From Mastacembelus armatus (lineage: Eukaryota; Chordata; Actinopteri; Synbranchiformes; Mastacembelidae), in NCBI RefSeq assembly GCF_900324485.2, contig NC_046650.1, forward strand, positions 10,982,828 through 11,046,827: a DNA stretch of 64,000 nucleotides, given 5' to 3'. The notes under the pieces are model-generated. The model did not search any database. It was not told where the DNA came from and was given only the letters and a program-made list of their open reading frames with translations. The stretch's first letter is position 1, and every line of letters begins with the position of its first letter. Below are positions 22,701 through 35,400 of this stretch, piece by piece. The translations under genes were made by a program, and so were the position numbers.

Positions 22701-25700
22701 AGCTTCAGCCTCCACAGCACATCCCACCACCACAGCTACACCAAAACCCCATGCAGCTGCGCCACCCTACTCCTCCTCCCTCTCCACCCCCCAACCTGTT
22801 CCCCCTACCCGACACTCCCAAGCAAAGCCCACCAAACGCAGATAACCAGGAGGACGAAGGCCCAATGGTCGCATCTTTTCCACCTCCCACCATGCAGAGG
22901 CAAGACTCTGACTCAAGCTCTCGTTCCAGCAGTCCTGAGCCCCCTGTGAAGCGCCGGCCCGGACCCCTTTCTCTGCTTGTGCACAAGATGGAGTCAGAGG
23001 GGGCTTTCCATGCAGAGGAGCCCACCTCAGCTACGGAAATGTCAGGAGAGACAGCCCACTCTACTGCTGAGTCGTCCAGTGAATCCTCGCCACAAAGATT
23101 GGAGAGAAAGAGGCAGCAAGAGAACAGAGAGCTGGGGGAAGAGAAGCAACTAAAGCAGGATGAGAGAGAACAGCAGCAGCAGCAGCAGGAGAAAGATAGA
23201 AGGAAGGCACAAGAACGGGAAGGAGAGAGGAGACGTGTTGAAGAAGAGGTGGAAAAGGAGGGAAGACAACTGGAAGAGGAAGAAAAACAGAAAGAACAGG
23301 ACAAAGAGAGAAAACGTCAGGAAGAGGAAAACCAGAGATGTCAGGATGAAGAAAAAGGAGAAGGGAATGAGCTGAAGGAGGAGCAAGACAAGCGACGGCA
23401 GACAGCTGACAAAGACAGGGTGGCTGTGACCGAGGCACAAGATTCAGGGTCCTCATCAGATTCAGACTCCAAATCAGACTCTTCACGTTCGTCGCAGTCC
23501 TCCTCCTCCTCCTCTAAATCCTGCACTGCCAGGCAGCTGAAGGTCAGTGATCACACTGTTGTGGATGCCAGTCATCCGCTAGGGCTCTGATAAAGATTTG
23601 TAAGGCAAAATGTTCTTGGATATTAAAGCAAAATATTTTTCAGCTATCCACCTTTTTTTTTTCTTTTTTAAATTTTATTTCAAATAATTTCACAGAAGGC
23701 AGACCAAGGACATGCAGCAGAGGAAGAGAAAATGACTAACTTGAGCAAAGGGGCTGAGAAGCGATACCTTTCAAAAAGGTCAGTAACCGTCATTGAAATA
23801 CAGATAGCTTTAATTTATAAGTGTAATTAAGTCTATTATTTGTGGTTGGAGAAAAAAAAGTTACATTAGCAAAATGATTATCATTATTAATTTGCACCCT
23901 GCATGCACCAGATTCTTGCGCTCAATTTTTCACTTTGTGCAATGTGTGTTAAAATGTATCAGGTGTCTGTGTGACTAATTACCCGTAGTAATAGAAGTTT
24001 ATTATAGAGCAGACACAGGGTGGTATTTAAAATTGCCGCTTCGGGATATCTCAGCTTGCTTTTGCATGTGAGGGTGTTTGTATATGACATAAGTATTAAT
24101 CTTCATAGGCAAACTGCAACATTATTAGTGATGCAATCACCAAACAACATTTACGCCTTCTTGTTGCACTGTTAATGAGGCTTAGCTTAAAAGCTTTTAA
24201 AATGGTCTAAAAAGGTATGCATCTTTTCACATACATATCAGCTAATTTTTACCAGTAGACAGAGGTCATGGTTTTACATCTGTGTAATATTTACTATTAC
24301 AATAGAAAGAAACATGGCTTCACTGAAGTTAGGTTATTAAACTGATCTTTAACTTGGGCTGTGCTAATATTTTTCTTACGCTTTAAAAGTTTGATTTAAT
24401 ATATTGGTGCTAAAGACTCATGACTTGGCGTTTGCCTGGGCAAAACCTATTGCTTACATACAGGAGAAAATAAATGTCCCATTGTGTGTCATTTGTCAAC
24501 TTGAACAGGCGTAAGAATTGTTTGCTCCCAATAAAGCATTTGTTTATGAAATAATTGAAGTATTTCTTGTCAGGCGTTCAATGCGGCAACCTCACAAGCC
24601 GTGTGCTCTATACAGCTGCATATCTTTGTAAAAATATGTCCCTTTTTCGCGTAGCTTCGTTATTTTCTTTTACTTTCTTTTGTGTGTAATTACTCTTTTT
24701 TCTGTTGGCACCAGGAAACATAGTTTTATTCTTAGTACTTACTTAGTATTATTGGTTTTCTGGAAATACACCACGTTTGGGCGTTTAGCCGCGCTTTTAT
24801 TTTGGAAGTCGTTGGCCGGAAGTGGTGTTTTTCCCACTTGACGCTGGTCTCGCTAGCCAACATGGCCGTCATGCACGCATTGCATCCATGATACCGACGC
24901 AGTGTGCGGTTAATCAACAGTAGAAACAAACGTGACCGGATTTTTTTATTTCGCGTCCCCGATTTCAACCCACGCCAGACCGGAAAAACCTCCAGCCACA
25001 GGGTGTTATCTTTTATCCCCGGGGTTCCCTCTCAAGGCCATAATGCTGTCCGAAGGCAACAAAAACGGGTAAGACAGAGCCAGAGGGCGACTCAAGGCTT
25101 CGCTGGTTGTACTTTTACCCCGGTATCTAGAAAGTAACGGGGATATATTAGCCGGTCTCAGCCCGTCGTTTCCAACCGTGAGACCGGCTGTGCATTACGC
25201 TGCTGGTTAGCCAGCAGCTCCGTCCTGCCTGTTAATATCATCAGTTCACATCGGCCTGCTTATGAGCGTGTTACATATTCACCCATGTGAGGGGGGCCGG
25301 GGGTGGGGACGTCGGTGAGAGTCTTTTGTTGGGTATAGGGGGTAGGGAAGCTTTTTTTTGGGGGGGGGGGGAGTCGGGGTCTCCTTTCTTTGATTAGTGC
25401 CTAAAATAGCATTGCACTGAAGGAAGACATTGATAAATAAATAATGGACTCAGATTTCATGGTGTGGTGAGGAGAGGTATATGGACCTGACTCTCTTCCC
25501 TGTCTTTCCTTGTGAAATCAACATTTTCTATCATGCCAGGTAAGAAGGGATAATGTGTTGTTTCTTTTAAATCACAGCCAGACTCTGCATGCATCTTGCC
25601 CACAGAGGATATATTTGTATTTTTGGATTTGTGTGGTTGTTAATGATCTCACTGTTGTCCAGGGAGATCATTAAAGCAGACATCTGTTAGCTGTACAGCC

Positions 25701-28335
25701 AGTGTGAATGGGCCCTTATGGTGTGATATAATTCTCCCAGCTGGCATGTGATTTGAACTGTGCTGTCACAGTGTTTTAGGTGATTTTATGAGACCAGTTT
25801 GTTGATTATGACAAAAGTTTTTTTTTTTTTTTTTTTTTGAGAGTTAGTGCAAAGCCTACGGTCACTCATGATTTTTGACAAGTTTAATGAGATGTAATGT
25901 TTTTGTTATAAGGTATTATAAGGTATTTTTTTAAAAAGTCATACACTTCCTCAGTTTGAAACAGTTTTGAAACTAAATGCGCTTCTTCATTTCAGACTAG
26001 TAATATGAATACAAAGCTGAATGAAAGGGCATGATGGTTATTTGAGAAGCCAAAACCAAGTCAAGCATCACACACAGTTATTCATTCAGTCTTTCTTTCA
26101 CTGATCATTACAAACCTGGCCCCTTTCTCCTCTTCTGATCCTGTGGGGTTGTATTTCTAGTTGACATCTGTCTCCATTTATGCAGGTATGTTTCTGGTCT
26201 TGCCCAAGAGCCACACATTCACACATATTGACATCCACAATTGGAGCAAATAGGAGGATGAGTGTGGCGTGGAGGATGGGAAAATGCTGTCCCCTTGCGT
26301 ACTGTCCTGCCAGTGATTAATCTCTAGGGAAGGAGGTTGAACAGGCTGTCATACTGCACTGGGTAGATCTCCAGAGTACAGAGACTAATACTACAGGCTC
26401 TACTCTTAAAAACCTCTTAAAGAAACTATACAGTCCCCTTCTGTATCATAGAGAAAGAAGAAAATCTAAGCTGGCCCTGTGTGCAAGCTAGAGACATAAT
26501 TTTACAATTATTAGTGTGAAAATGAAGGTTGAGGTTATTGTTAAACCTGTTATTAAGTCACTTGAGAATTTGCTGTATTTCATTATAATAATTTCCTCTT
26601 TGTGTTTTTGACTGCTGTAAACACAAAACAAGGAATGTAATGGGCGCTTTGTTTTCTAATGGCTTATAGACCAAATGGCTAATTCACTAATTGAGAAAAG
26701 AACTAACAACTGGCAGATGAATCGATAACAGTTGTTGATTGCAGCCCTAGTCAGTGTATTGTGTTGTAAATAGAGAAATTATTATCCGGAGATCATTCCA
26801 TTTTCTTCTGAATTTGTTTTATTTCAGCTACTGTTGTTGCTTAATTCAGGCCATAACTGATGAAAAAACTACAGGTGAACTCCAGAGAGAGCATGTTGCA
26901 GAGATTGGTTTTGTCAATGGTACTCATTAACACTATCAGACCTTTTTTTTTTTTGATACCTCAGATAGTCCCTTAATGGAAATGAGGAGTATTTTTAAAT
27001 GTGTTATTTACTTCTCTTTCATGACAAATGCTGCCTGTGAAATGCAATGAGAAAAACCCTGCTTGATTCATTATCAAGCAGTAGCTGAAAATGTGCTCTT
27101 GATGGAGAAGGATGCTGGAAGATGTGATTCTCCCACCTACTGGGTGCTGCCTCTGTGCCTGTGTCATCACTGGAGGCAGCGGAGGAGGCTTTTGATAATG
27201 CTGGGGGGGGGGAGTTCAGGGGGTAGCTAAAAATATAATGATGACATCTGCTTGGTTTTGCTCTGTCTTAGATAACAGCGATAAAACAACATGGGTAGCA
27301 GCTTTTGCTTGTGTGAGGTCTGACTCATAAGCGCAAAGCATGGCTGAGCTGAGGGGGTATTTTTTTTAATAATGACCCAGCATGTATCCAATCAAAACCA
27401 CGCAGGGGTTCAGCTATGAGTTTAGATCTTAGACTATAAGTTTGAGGAGTGTTTGTTGTGACCCTGGGTGTCAGTTGGCTGGTGAGTTATTTATAGCAGC
27501 AGTGACCCAGATCACTGGCCTCCAGCACCCTTCCTCTGACTCTTCCAGCGTTTTCCTCTGTCTTGTCCTACACATCGTTTTCATGTTTCTTTATGATTGT
27601 TTCTGACATTAATCTGTCAGGGGCCATATAAAGAGTTTTTCACTAACCCAGGCAGACCAGTTAGTTGGAGGTTGACTGATGCTTAGTATGTTTTAATTGA
27701 GGAAAGTATTGTTTGACTGGCAAAAGAGAGAGAATTTGTACTTTGTAATTCATAAATTGAAATCACTGTTTTCCTTTGACAGGGAGGTGTCAGAGCCCAG
27801 CGCAGCCGCAGTGACAGAAGTAGAACCAGACACGCAGAGCTCCATGCCCCAGCAGCCGGCCTCTGGGGCTGAGCCAGATAACAACGAGGGCCGCCTGGAA
27901 GAGGTAAGGCCACTATGAGGGTGGGGTGCCCAGGTCTTTGCTCTGTCTCCCACTAATCTGCATCCTCATTTGTATAAAATCATGCAGTTGGCAGCGCAAG
28001 TTGAGAGGGTCACTCAAAACCAACACAACCCAAACCTTTTTTCCACTAGTAAACACTTTGGCACCTGTAGGTATTTAGTTTTGTGTACTGTTATCCGTTT
28101 AAACTCCAATACAGATAAATTAGTTGGATCTTTTTGGACAAATCCTCATAGGTGAATGACTATGGGTTGAGTTGGAGTTGGGTCCTGGGTAAATGGGAAT
28201 GAACTAAACCCTTCTATCTACATTTAATGCAACTAATATTTTATAAGTAGCAGATAATCTCTGACATATGTCCATTGTTTGGGCCCTGATGCTGCAGAGA
28301 ATGCATTCTCCTTGTCTTATATGATTGTTGTTGGT

Positions 28336-28388
<53 letters not shown>

Positions 28389-29363
28389 GGCAGAGGAAGA
28401 AACAACATTATACTCAAAGGCCCTGACACACCAAGGTGATGGTCAGTCGTAGGTTAGTGACTCTGTTCGAATATAGACCACAGGTTTTTATGGTGTATTC
28501 AGCAGTATTGATGTCCTTGTTCCAAATTTTAACAAAGTTGAACTGATGCTTCCTGTAGTCATGAGAAGAGGCTTCATTACGTTAGGTGCATCTTGGTTAT
28601 TGCACAAATCCGACAACACCAGCCTGTACCAACACCAGTGCAAAGCAATGCAAAATGTTAGTGACAGCTGCAGTATTTTGTCTTATATATACATATATAT
28701 AGTTGTAAAATATGGAGGTAGTCTGTGGTGACAAAGATGGGTAAAACAACAATCTTTCTCCACCATTTGAAATCATTACCAATCCACGAACCCTTTATAC
28801 AGAAAGCCAAAGTATGTGCTTACATACTGCAGCACTGCTGCACAAGCCTTTGGTGGAAACACCCCAACAGCAGTGGCTCCTGTCGGCCTGTTCAGTCATT
28901 ACCAGATATGGTCAGAGCTCAGAAAGAAGCAGGGATGCAGATAGTGCACATTCTTACTTAACGGAACCAGGTAATGACTATACACATTGTGCGTATCCTC
29001 CAGGTTTAACAAGACTGTTATGTGTTTCTTTTATCCTTAATTGTATCAATCAGTAATTATATGCCAATATAAAAGTGTTGTGATGACAATGTTTGATACA
29101 TCTTCCAGCTATAATATGGTGTGTCAGGGTCTAAGGAATGATCACATTCCGATGGTTTATTTTATGCTGTGAAAATGCAATAAAAAAAATACAAATTTTA
29201 TTAAATGTAAAGAAATGCTTTTGACATTTTTCAGCTTAATTGTACATGCAGAGCTCCTGTTGGAGCTCATTATGACATTGAACCTTTGACTTTATGTAGT
29301 GCACACAAATTAGATTTGCTGGTGAGCTTCTATGCTATTGAAGTTATCAGCATGTATGCAGTC

Positions 29364-29461
<98 letters not shown>

Positions 29462-32400
29462 GGTTTTGTTTCCCCTGGGGTTTGCATGTGTAATGGACCC
29501 TGACAGTGTGTGTAGAGATGCATCAGGGCTTGTTTCTGCTGTTTCTTTCACCCTGTTTTCATTGTCTCTGCTCTCTGTCTCGCTCCTTTTACAAAGCCTC
29601 TCTTTCTCGGTTTCTCTTCCTCTATTTTGTCCCCTTTCTTTCCATCTTTTGCCTTTGTATCCCATCATGAACGCTTCTTTCTCACTATATATATTTATGG
29701 TGTGATTGCTGTTTAAAACCCCATTGATTGCTTTGTTATGAAGGTGCCCATGCCTCTTCCATTGCCCTTAATGGTACCTGCTGCGTACTACTACTACCAC
29801 CACCAACACCTCTTCCACTCCTCCTACTCCTCCTACAACTCCTGTCCCGCTATGCCCAAGTGCTTCGCTGGTACCTGAATTAGACCCAGAGTCTGCATCC
29901 CCATGGCACTGAGTAAAGCCTGAGCCTCATCCTGCAAGGCGTCCCCTGTAGCTCTCCAGTGACGTGCTGAGCCAGCAGGAACTGGAGCTCGCATCAGACC
30001 ACCGCCTACAGCAGTGGCAGCCGTGGTAACTGCAGCAGCGCATGGTTGCCATGGCAACCCAGCCTCAGGGGTTGGAGGCCTGCTCGTTGATCTGAGCTGG
30101 ACTGTAATGTGTGGTGATGAATGATGGGCTGAGGGAAGGGGAGGGTGTGTTAATGCTCGGTGTCACCTTCCCCTCTCAATGCCTTTCCCATCTGCCATTT
30201 TGAGGATAACAGTCTTCAAGTGTTGTCCTCCAGGCTGCAAGCTTCCACCCGATCAAAGCCAGATACAGCTCAGAGAAAAGACAATACTCTCCGGTTCTGA
30301 GGTTTTGTTTTTACCTCTGCCTCCAATCCCACACTGCCCTCTGCTTGTGGGGTGGAGTAATGACTTTGGAGATCTTCTGCAGTAACCCAACAAAGCATTT
30401 ATAGATGAGTATTTTGACTTTCAGCTTTCAAACAAAATTTAAAGATGCAGCTAAGATGATCTGTTTTGAAAAGGTGTTTGTGAGACTTTTTAAAGTAAAA
30501 GAGACTGTGTATAAGACCTGTGTCTGTGGATGTCACATGATGACATGGACCTCTATGAGCACTGTCAAACATCTGGAACACCAGTTGAATTTGTGAGGCT
30601 AAACATCATCCTCTGCCTTGACAAGTTGACCAGACTTTTAAATAGTTCTGTCATCGTCCTCCAAGCTGCACTTCAAGCCATGTGACCCAGCTGCACTCAG
30701 AGAGAGTGGCTCCCATGATTTCTGCATCTGTGCCACTGTGTCAGAGACTTTCAAAGGACATTATGCCAAGGACAAGTAATTGGACACACATCATGCACTG
30801 TGGCTTTTTATGGATGCACAGTGACATTAATCATCCACACCTGAGCCAAGACAGCTGGTTATACTCAACAGATCATTGTGTCCTTTTCACCCTGCAGCTG
30901 CATTGACAATGAACTTAAGCATGAGTCATGATGTGCAGCCACTGCTCTGGACCTGTCCAAAGGACAACTGCAGTTACTGCTTCTGTTTAATTTATTTACA
31001 AGTCAATCTCTTCACTACACCTACAACCAGTACTGTGATCTCATGTGAGTGCAGAGTCACAAACCCTCTCATTTTTAAGTTTCCTGGATTTCAATTTAAA
31101 GATAAATGTTCCTGGATTATTTTTCTGCTGTTATTCCTATTAAAGGACCTAAGGCTGTAACAGTTTGTATAACAACCCCAGGAATTATCCATGAAACCCC
31201 CTGGCTATTAAAACCCAATGAACTGTGATCGTATGGACAACAAAACACCTCACTGGACAAGCTGCTATTATTTTGGACAGTTCAGATACCCTGAAGTGTC
31301 AGGCTTTCAGGACTGTATGTTGGAGAACATGGACAACTAAAGACAATAAATTCAAACTTCACAAAATGGATTTCTTGATTGGTGAGATGTACCTCACAGA
31401 CCATGGACTCAGTATACCCCACCCCCCCGGTCCAATCAGGTTCCACAAGACAGTTTGAACCTCCTGGCATCCCAAAAGACTGAGACAAGGCTGTGATCAG
31501 CAGTCAGTCGAGAAAGGTTCTCCCCAGCCCCACTCAAGACAAAAAAGTCCAGCCCAGTGATCAGATCCTGCCTGGTGGCTAACCTGCACACTCAAATCGA
31601 GCCCCGCCCTCACTCCTCTGCCTTCTCTGATTGGATCCTTGTTGCCTAGATACAGTACACACTGTCGTGCGGTTGGGCCATAGTCGAGCCAGTAAGGAAT
31701 CAGGTGTAAAATGGTACCAGGAAATACCTTGTCATTATTCCTCTATTTAAAATGTATAATTCTTTTTAAAAAAGATTGACTGTTTTTAAAAAAAAAAAAA
31801 AAATGTTTCCACATAATCTTTTTTGTAAATAAGAGGAGTGACTTAATATCCTCTTTGTAGTTTAATGCCAAATTTTAATGCCAGTCACGTGTACTGCAGT
31901 TTTAATATGGTTTGACAGAGAGCTGACAATGCTCATCATATGTGATCTACAGTTAACTGTTTTAAATATGGTAAATCTTTAGGTAAATTTCAACTGCAGT
32001 TTTAATAGTCCTTAGTCTTCAGCACTCGCTTCTCCACCTCTGCTCATCAGCACCAATAGAATTCAATAGTGTTACTCAGCTACAGCATTTAACTATGTGC
32101 TGCTGTGTTGATGCTAAACGGGCACCTTGTCAGTGTTAGTGCTACAGAAAGAATGCTGAATAATTGAAGTGTTATTCTAATGCAAGTGATGTAATCCATT
32201 CAAACACACTCACAGTTTGCTGGTCCTCTGTCACCTCCTATTTTATAAGGTCTTGAAATAACATACCACATCAAAATGCAACCCACTTGGGAGTTTAATA
32301 CATGTTCTTCACTTGCTTTGTTCTTAATTTACGTTTCTCACACACACGAGCACACACACACACGTGTATATATACACACACACACAAGGGGAGAAGCGTA

Positions 32401-35400
32401 ATGATTTGTGTTGGGTCTGTTTGAGGAGGGGTGGAAGGCGGAAATGTGTCTGAAGTCTCTGTATCAATCAAGAACCCTTTTCTAATTGTGGTACAATTGG
32501 AGCCTTCAGGCCTCTGTTACTTTAACCCCCTACCCCCACCCCTCCTCTACTTTTCCTGTTTCACCTCCTCTGTATTGATGCCTGTTTAGGTCTGGACTCT
32601 TGGTTCTCATCATGCCCCGCACCCCTGGGGTTTCTGTATGTTCTCTTTCTGTCTCTCTCTGTTTCCAGAGCACCACTCCTAAGGCTTTTGCTGCTCGCAA
32701 GATATCCTTGACCAGTGAGTATACCAGTTTTTCCTATTTTCCTGGATCTTTTGTCCGACACAAGGACATTTGTCCTGCGTGGGGGAAAATAAGCAGGTTG
32801 CTGCATTGGTGGGGCCATGTTGTTTCGTTGCAGCACCAGGTTTTGGTGCCAGTCCCCATAGTTCCTCTATTAATATGAAAGAGAAGGGCTTAATTTTTTT
32901 TTTTTTTTTTTTTTTTTTAACATCCAGAGTGAAATCTGTCTGAATATGGCCTTAAGAGGAAAATAGAAAAAGTAGCTTGTAGCATATGACCAAAACAAGC
33001 CAAAATTTGTCATAGACAAAGTCAAAATTCACTGCTCTCATGTTCCCATTGTACCACAGTTTTTATCTGTTAAGCTGCCCCTAGTGTTATTCATTCTCCA
33101 TAAGAGCTGTATGGTAAAGAAAACCTGTAAAAAATATTGTAAATGTTATTTGTAAGATTGTAAAATAATTTGCTGTGATATAGAAGGTAAACAACATTTT
33201 TGTATTACTATGCAGACACTAAGACGTCTCCAGCCACCACAGATGGAGGAGCAGCGGAGCCTGAGACAGGAACTGCAGCAGGGAGGAAGCGGCGGTGGGG
33301 CTCCAGCACAGCAGTCACTGCTAAGAAACCATCAATCAGCATCACCACTGACTCGCTGAAGGTACTGAAAGGTTACAGGGACTAGGGTCAGGTGTCTAAC
33401 ATATCAGGGAAAATATGGAAAATAAATTGATTATTTGGATGGTAAATAGCTGAAGTATCACAAGTATTTTCGAAGTGTGGAAATTAATATCTTTAATATT
33501 ATGTGTTTGATTTTTGTGTTGGTTGTAAAAAATGAATTGATTTTCTAACAGCTCAGATTAAACTTTTCTTTTCCTCCATCTGCTCATCTGTATCTCTGTC
33601 CTTCAGTCTTTGATCCCAGATATCAAAGTAAACCAGGAGGCAGTAGTAGAGCTTCACCCAGAGGAGCTGCAGCTCTCTGGGGACGAGGAGAACATGGATA
33701 CCAGCCACTCTGAGCAGGACAAAGGACTCAAGATCCAACGCACTGTTACACAGGTAAGGGAACAAGCAGTAATACTGACTAAACCTGAGGTTCCTGTTCT
33801 AACAACACATCTATTGTGATTGATGCGCAATTTACAGAATAGCCAGTCTTGTAACATGCTGTTTTCTCAGTGTATGTTGATCTGTCCCTTTACTGTGTTT
33901 ATCCCTGTAAATCCTCTGCAGGTCGTGGCAGGGGACAGCCAAGAAAATGGACAGACAAATGAAGAGGGGGATGTGGAAAAAACAGAGAAAGAAAAACAGC
34001 GCCGGACTTCGAGAGACAAAAGGACAAACAGCCTTTCTGAGGAAGCCTCAGAAACACAGACATCTGCCAAGGTTGATGGCGAGGCAAAGAAAGGTAAACG
34101 GCCTCATTGGAAAAGTTTGTGGGGGGTTTAATTGCCGTAATTTATTGTATACACAACTCTTTGGTGCTTCTGTCTTCCATCAGCCCTCATGCAGTACTTC
34201 ATCTTTTGCTCTACTTAAGATGACTTTAACCTCTTCCTCATCTTTCCCTCAGTTACCCCTAGCGACAGTCTGGTGCGTCGCTCCATCAGTCAGCAAAAGT
34301 CTGGTGTGTCAGTCACCATCGACGACCCCATCCGCACAACCAGGCAGCCCTCACCCCCTCGTGGCAAAGTCTCAAATATCATCCACGTGACCAACCTGGT
34401 GGGTTTGTAACTCCATATTCAAAGACATGTAGAAAGTACAGTGAAGAAGACATCTGTCTCCAAGTCTGTGAATTACATTGTCTTCAAGTCAAAATAAATT
34501 ACAAAACATCTTAAATTTTTGTTTTGGTGGAGTTGGAGCCTTTAACTTTCCTCATGGACTACAATTATGTGGGGAAATGGTTGTACAGAATGCTGCATTT
34601 CAGAATACACCATCTACATTTTTCATGAATGAACCTTATGTTGATGCTGTTGGAAACCACATCACCATCATACCCATAATTAGTCAGGAACACTCACCCA
34701 GGTATTATGGCTGTATTTAAGCACCACCTTAGGTTGGGGGCACAGCGCATGATTAAACAGACTAGGACAAGCTGAGACATTACACATGTAATGACTGGCA
34801 TTTGCACATTTTTCTTTATTTACGTCAAAGAAGCAGGAGTTAAACGTAGACTTGGATCAGCAACTACTAGATTTTCATTGCCACCCAACCACAATAATTT
34901 CTGCAAAACAGGAGGTCATACACTACAGTACTACAGAATCAGGACATGACTAACAGACTAAAGCTATATGGAATTGTTATGCTCATCACAACTTTATGAG
35001 AACCCAAAATTGATAGATTGAAAGGATGAAAATGTACAAACAGGTTACCTTTTTTTTTTTTTTTTTAAACCAATAATTGCATAAAAACATTTAGTCTTCT
35101 CAAATGGTGTTTAAAAAAACAGATTTGAAATATCTCTCTGGTCGGGTAAGGACTCAAAAACAAGGGTTGAAAGTCTATGGTACCTAAACTATCCTTATCC
35201 CACAGGTACGACCCTTCACTCTGAGCCAGCTGAAAGAACTGTTGAACCGGACAGGCAGCATGGTGGAAGAAGGCTTCTGGATTGACAAGATCAAGTCTCA
35301 CTGCTATGTCACAGTGAGTACCAACAAATTAAATAGTTAAAATTTTACTGGCAGATATATGTTCTATATAAAGCAATGTAGCAAGTAATATGAGCTTTAG

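Noticed and set aside
23061-23486. Long minus-strand open frames opposite acin1 exon 5
   Set aside because: They are shadows of the purine-rich E/K/R/Q coding exon, giving Ser/Leu/Phe-rich nonsense on the other strand.
25400-25540. A second possible alternative acin1 first exon ending ATGCCAG|GTAAGA
   Set aside because: The donor leaves phase 1, which does not fit the next exon (phase 2); it could at most be non-coding.
29369-29461. Open frames of repeated Val-Cys or Thr-His across GT/CA tracts
   Set aside because: They are translation of microsatellites, not genes.
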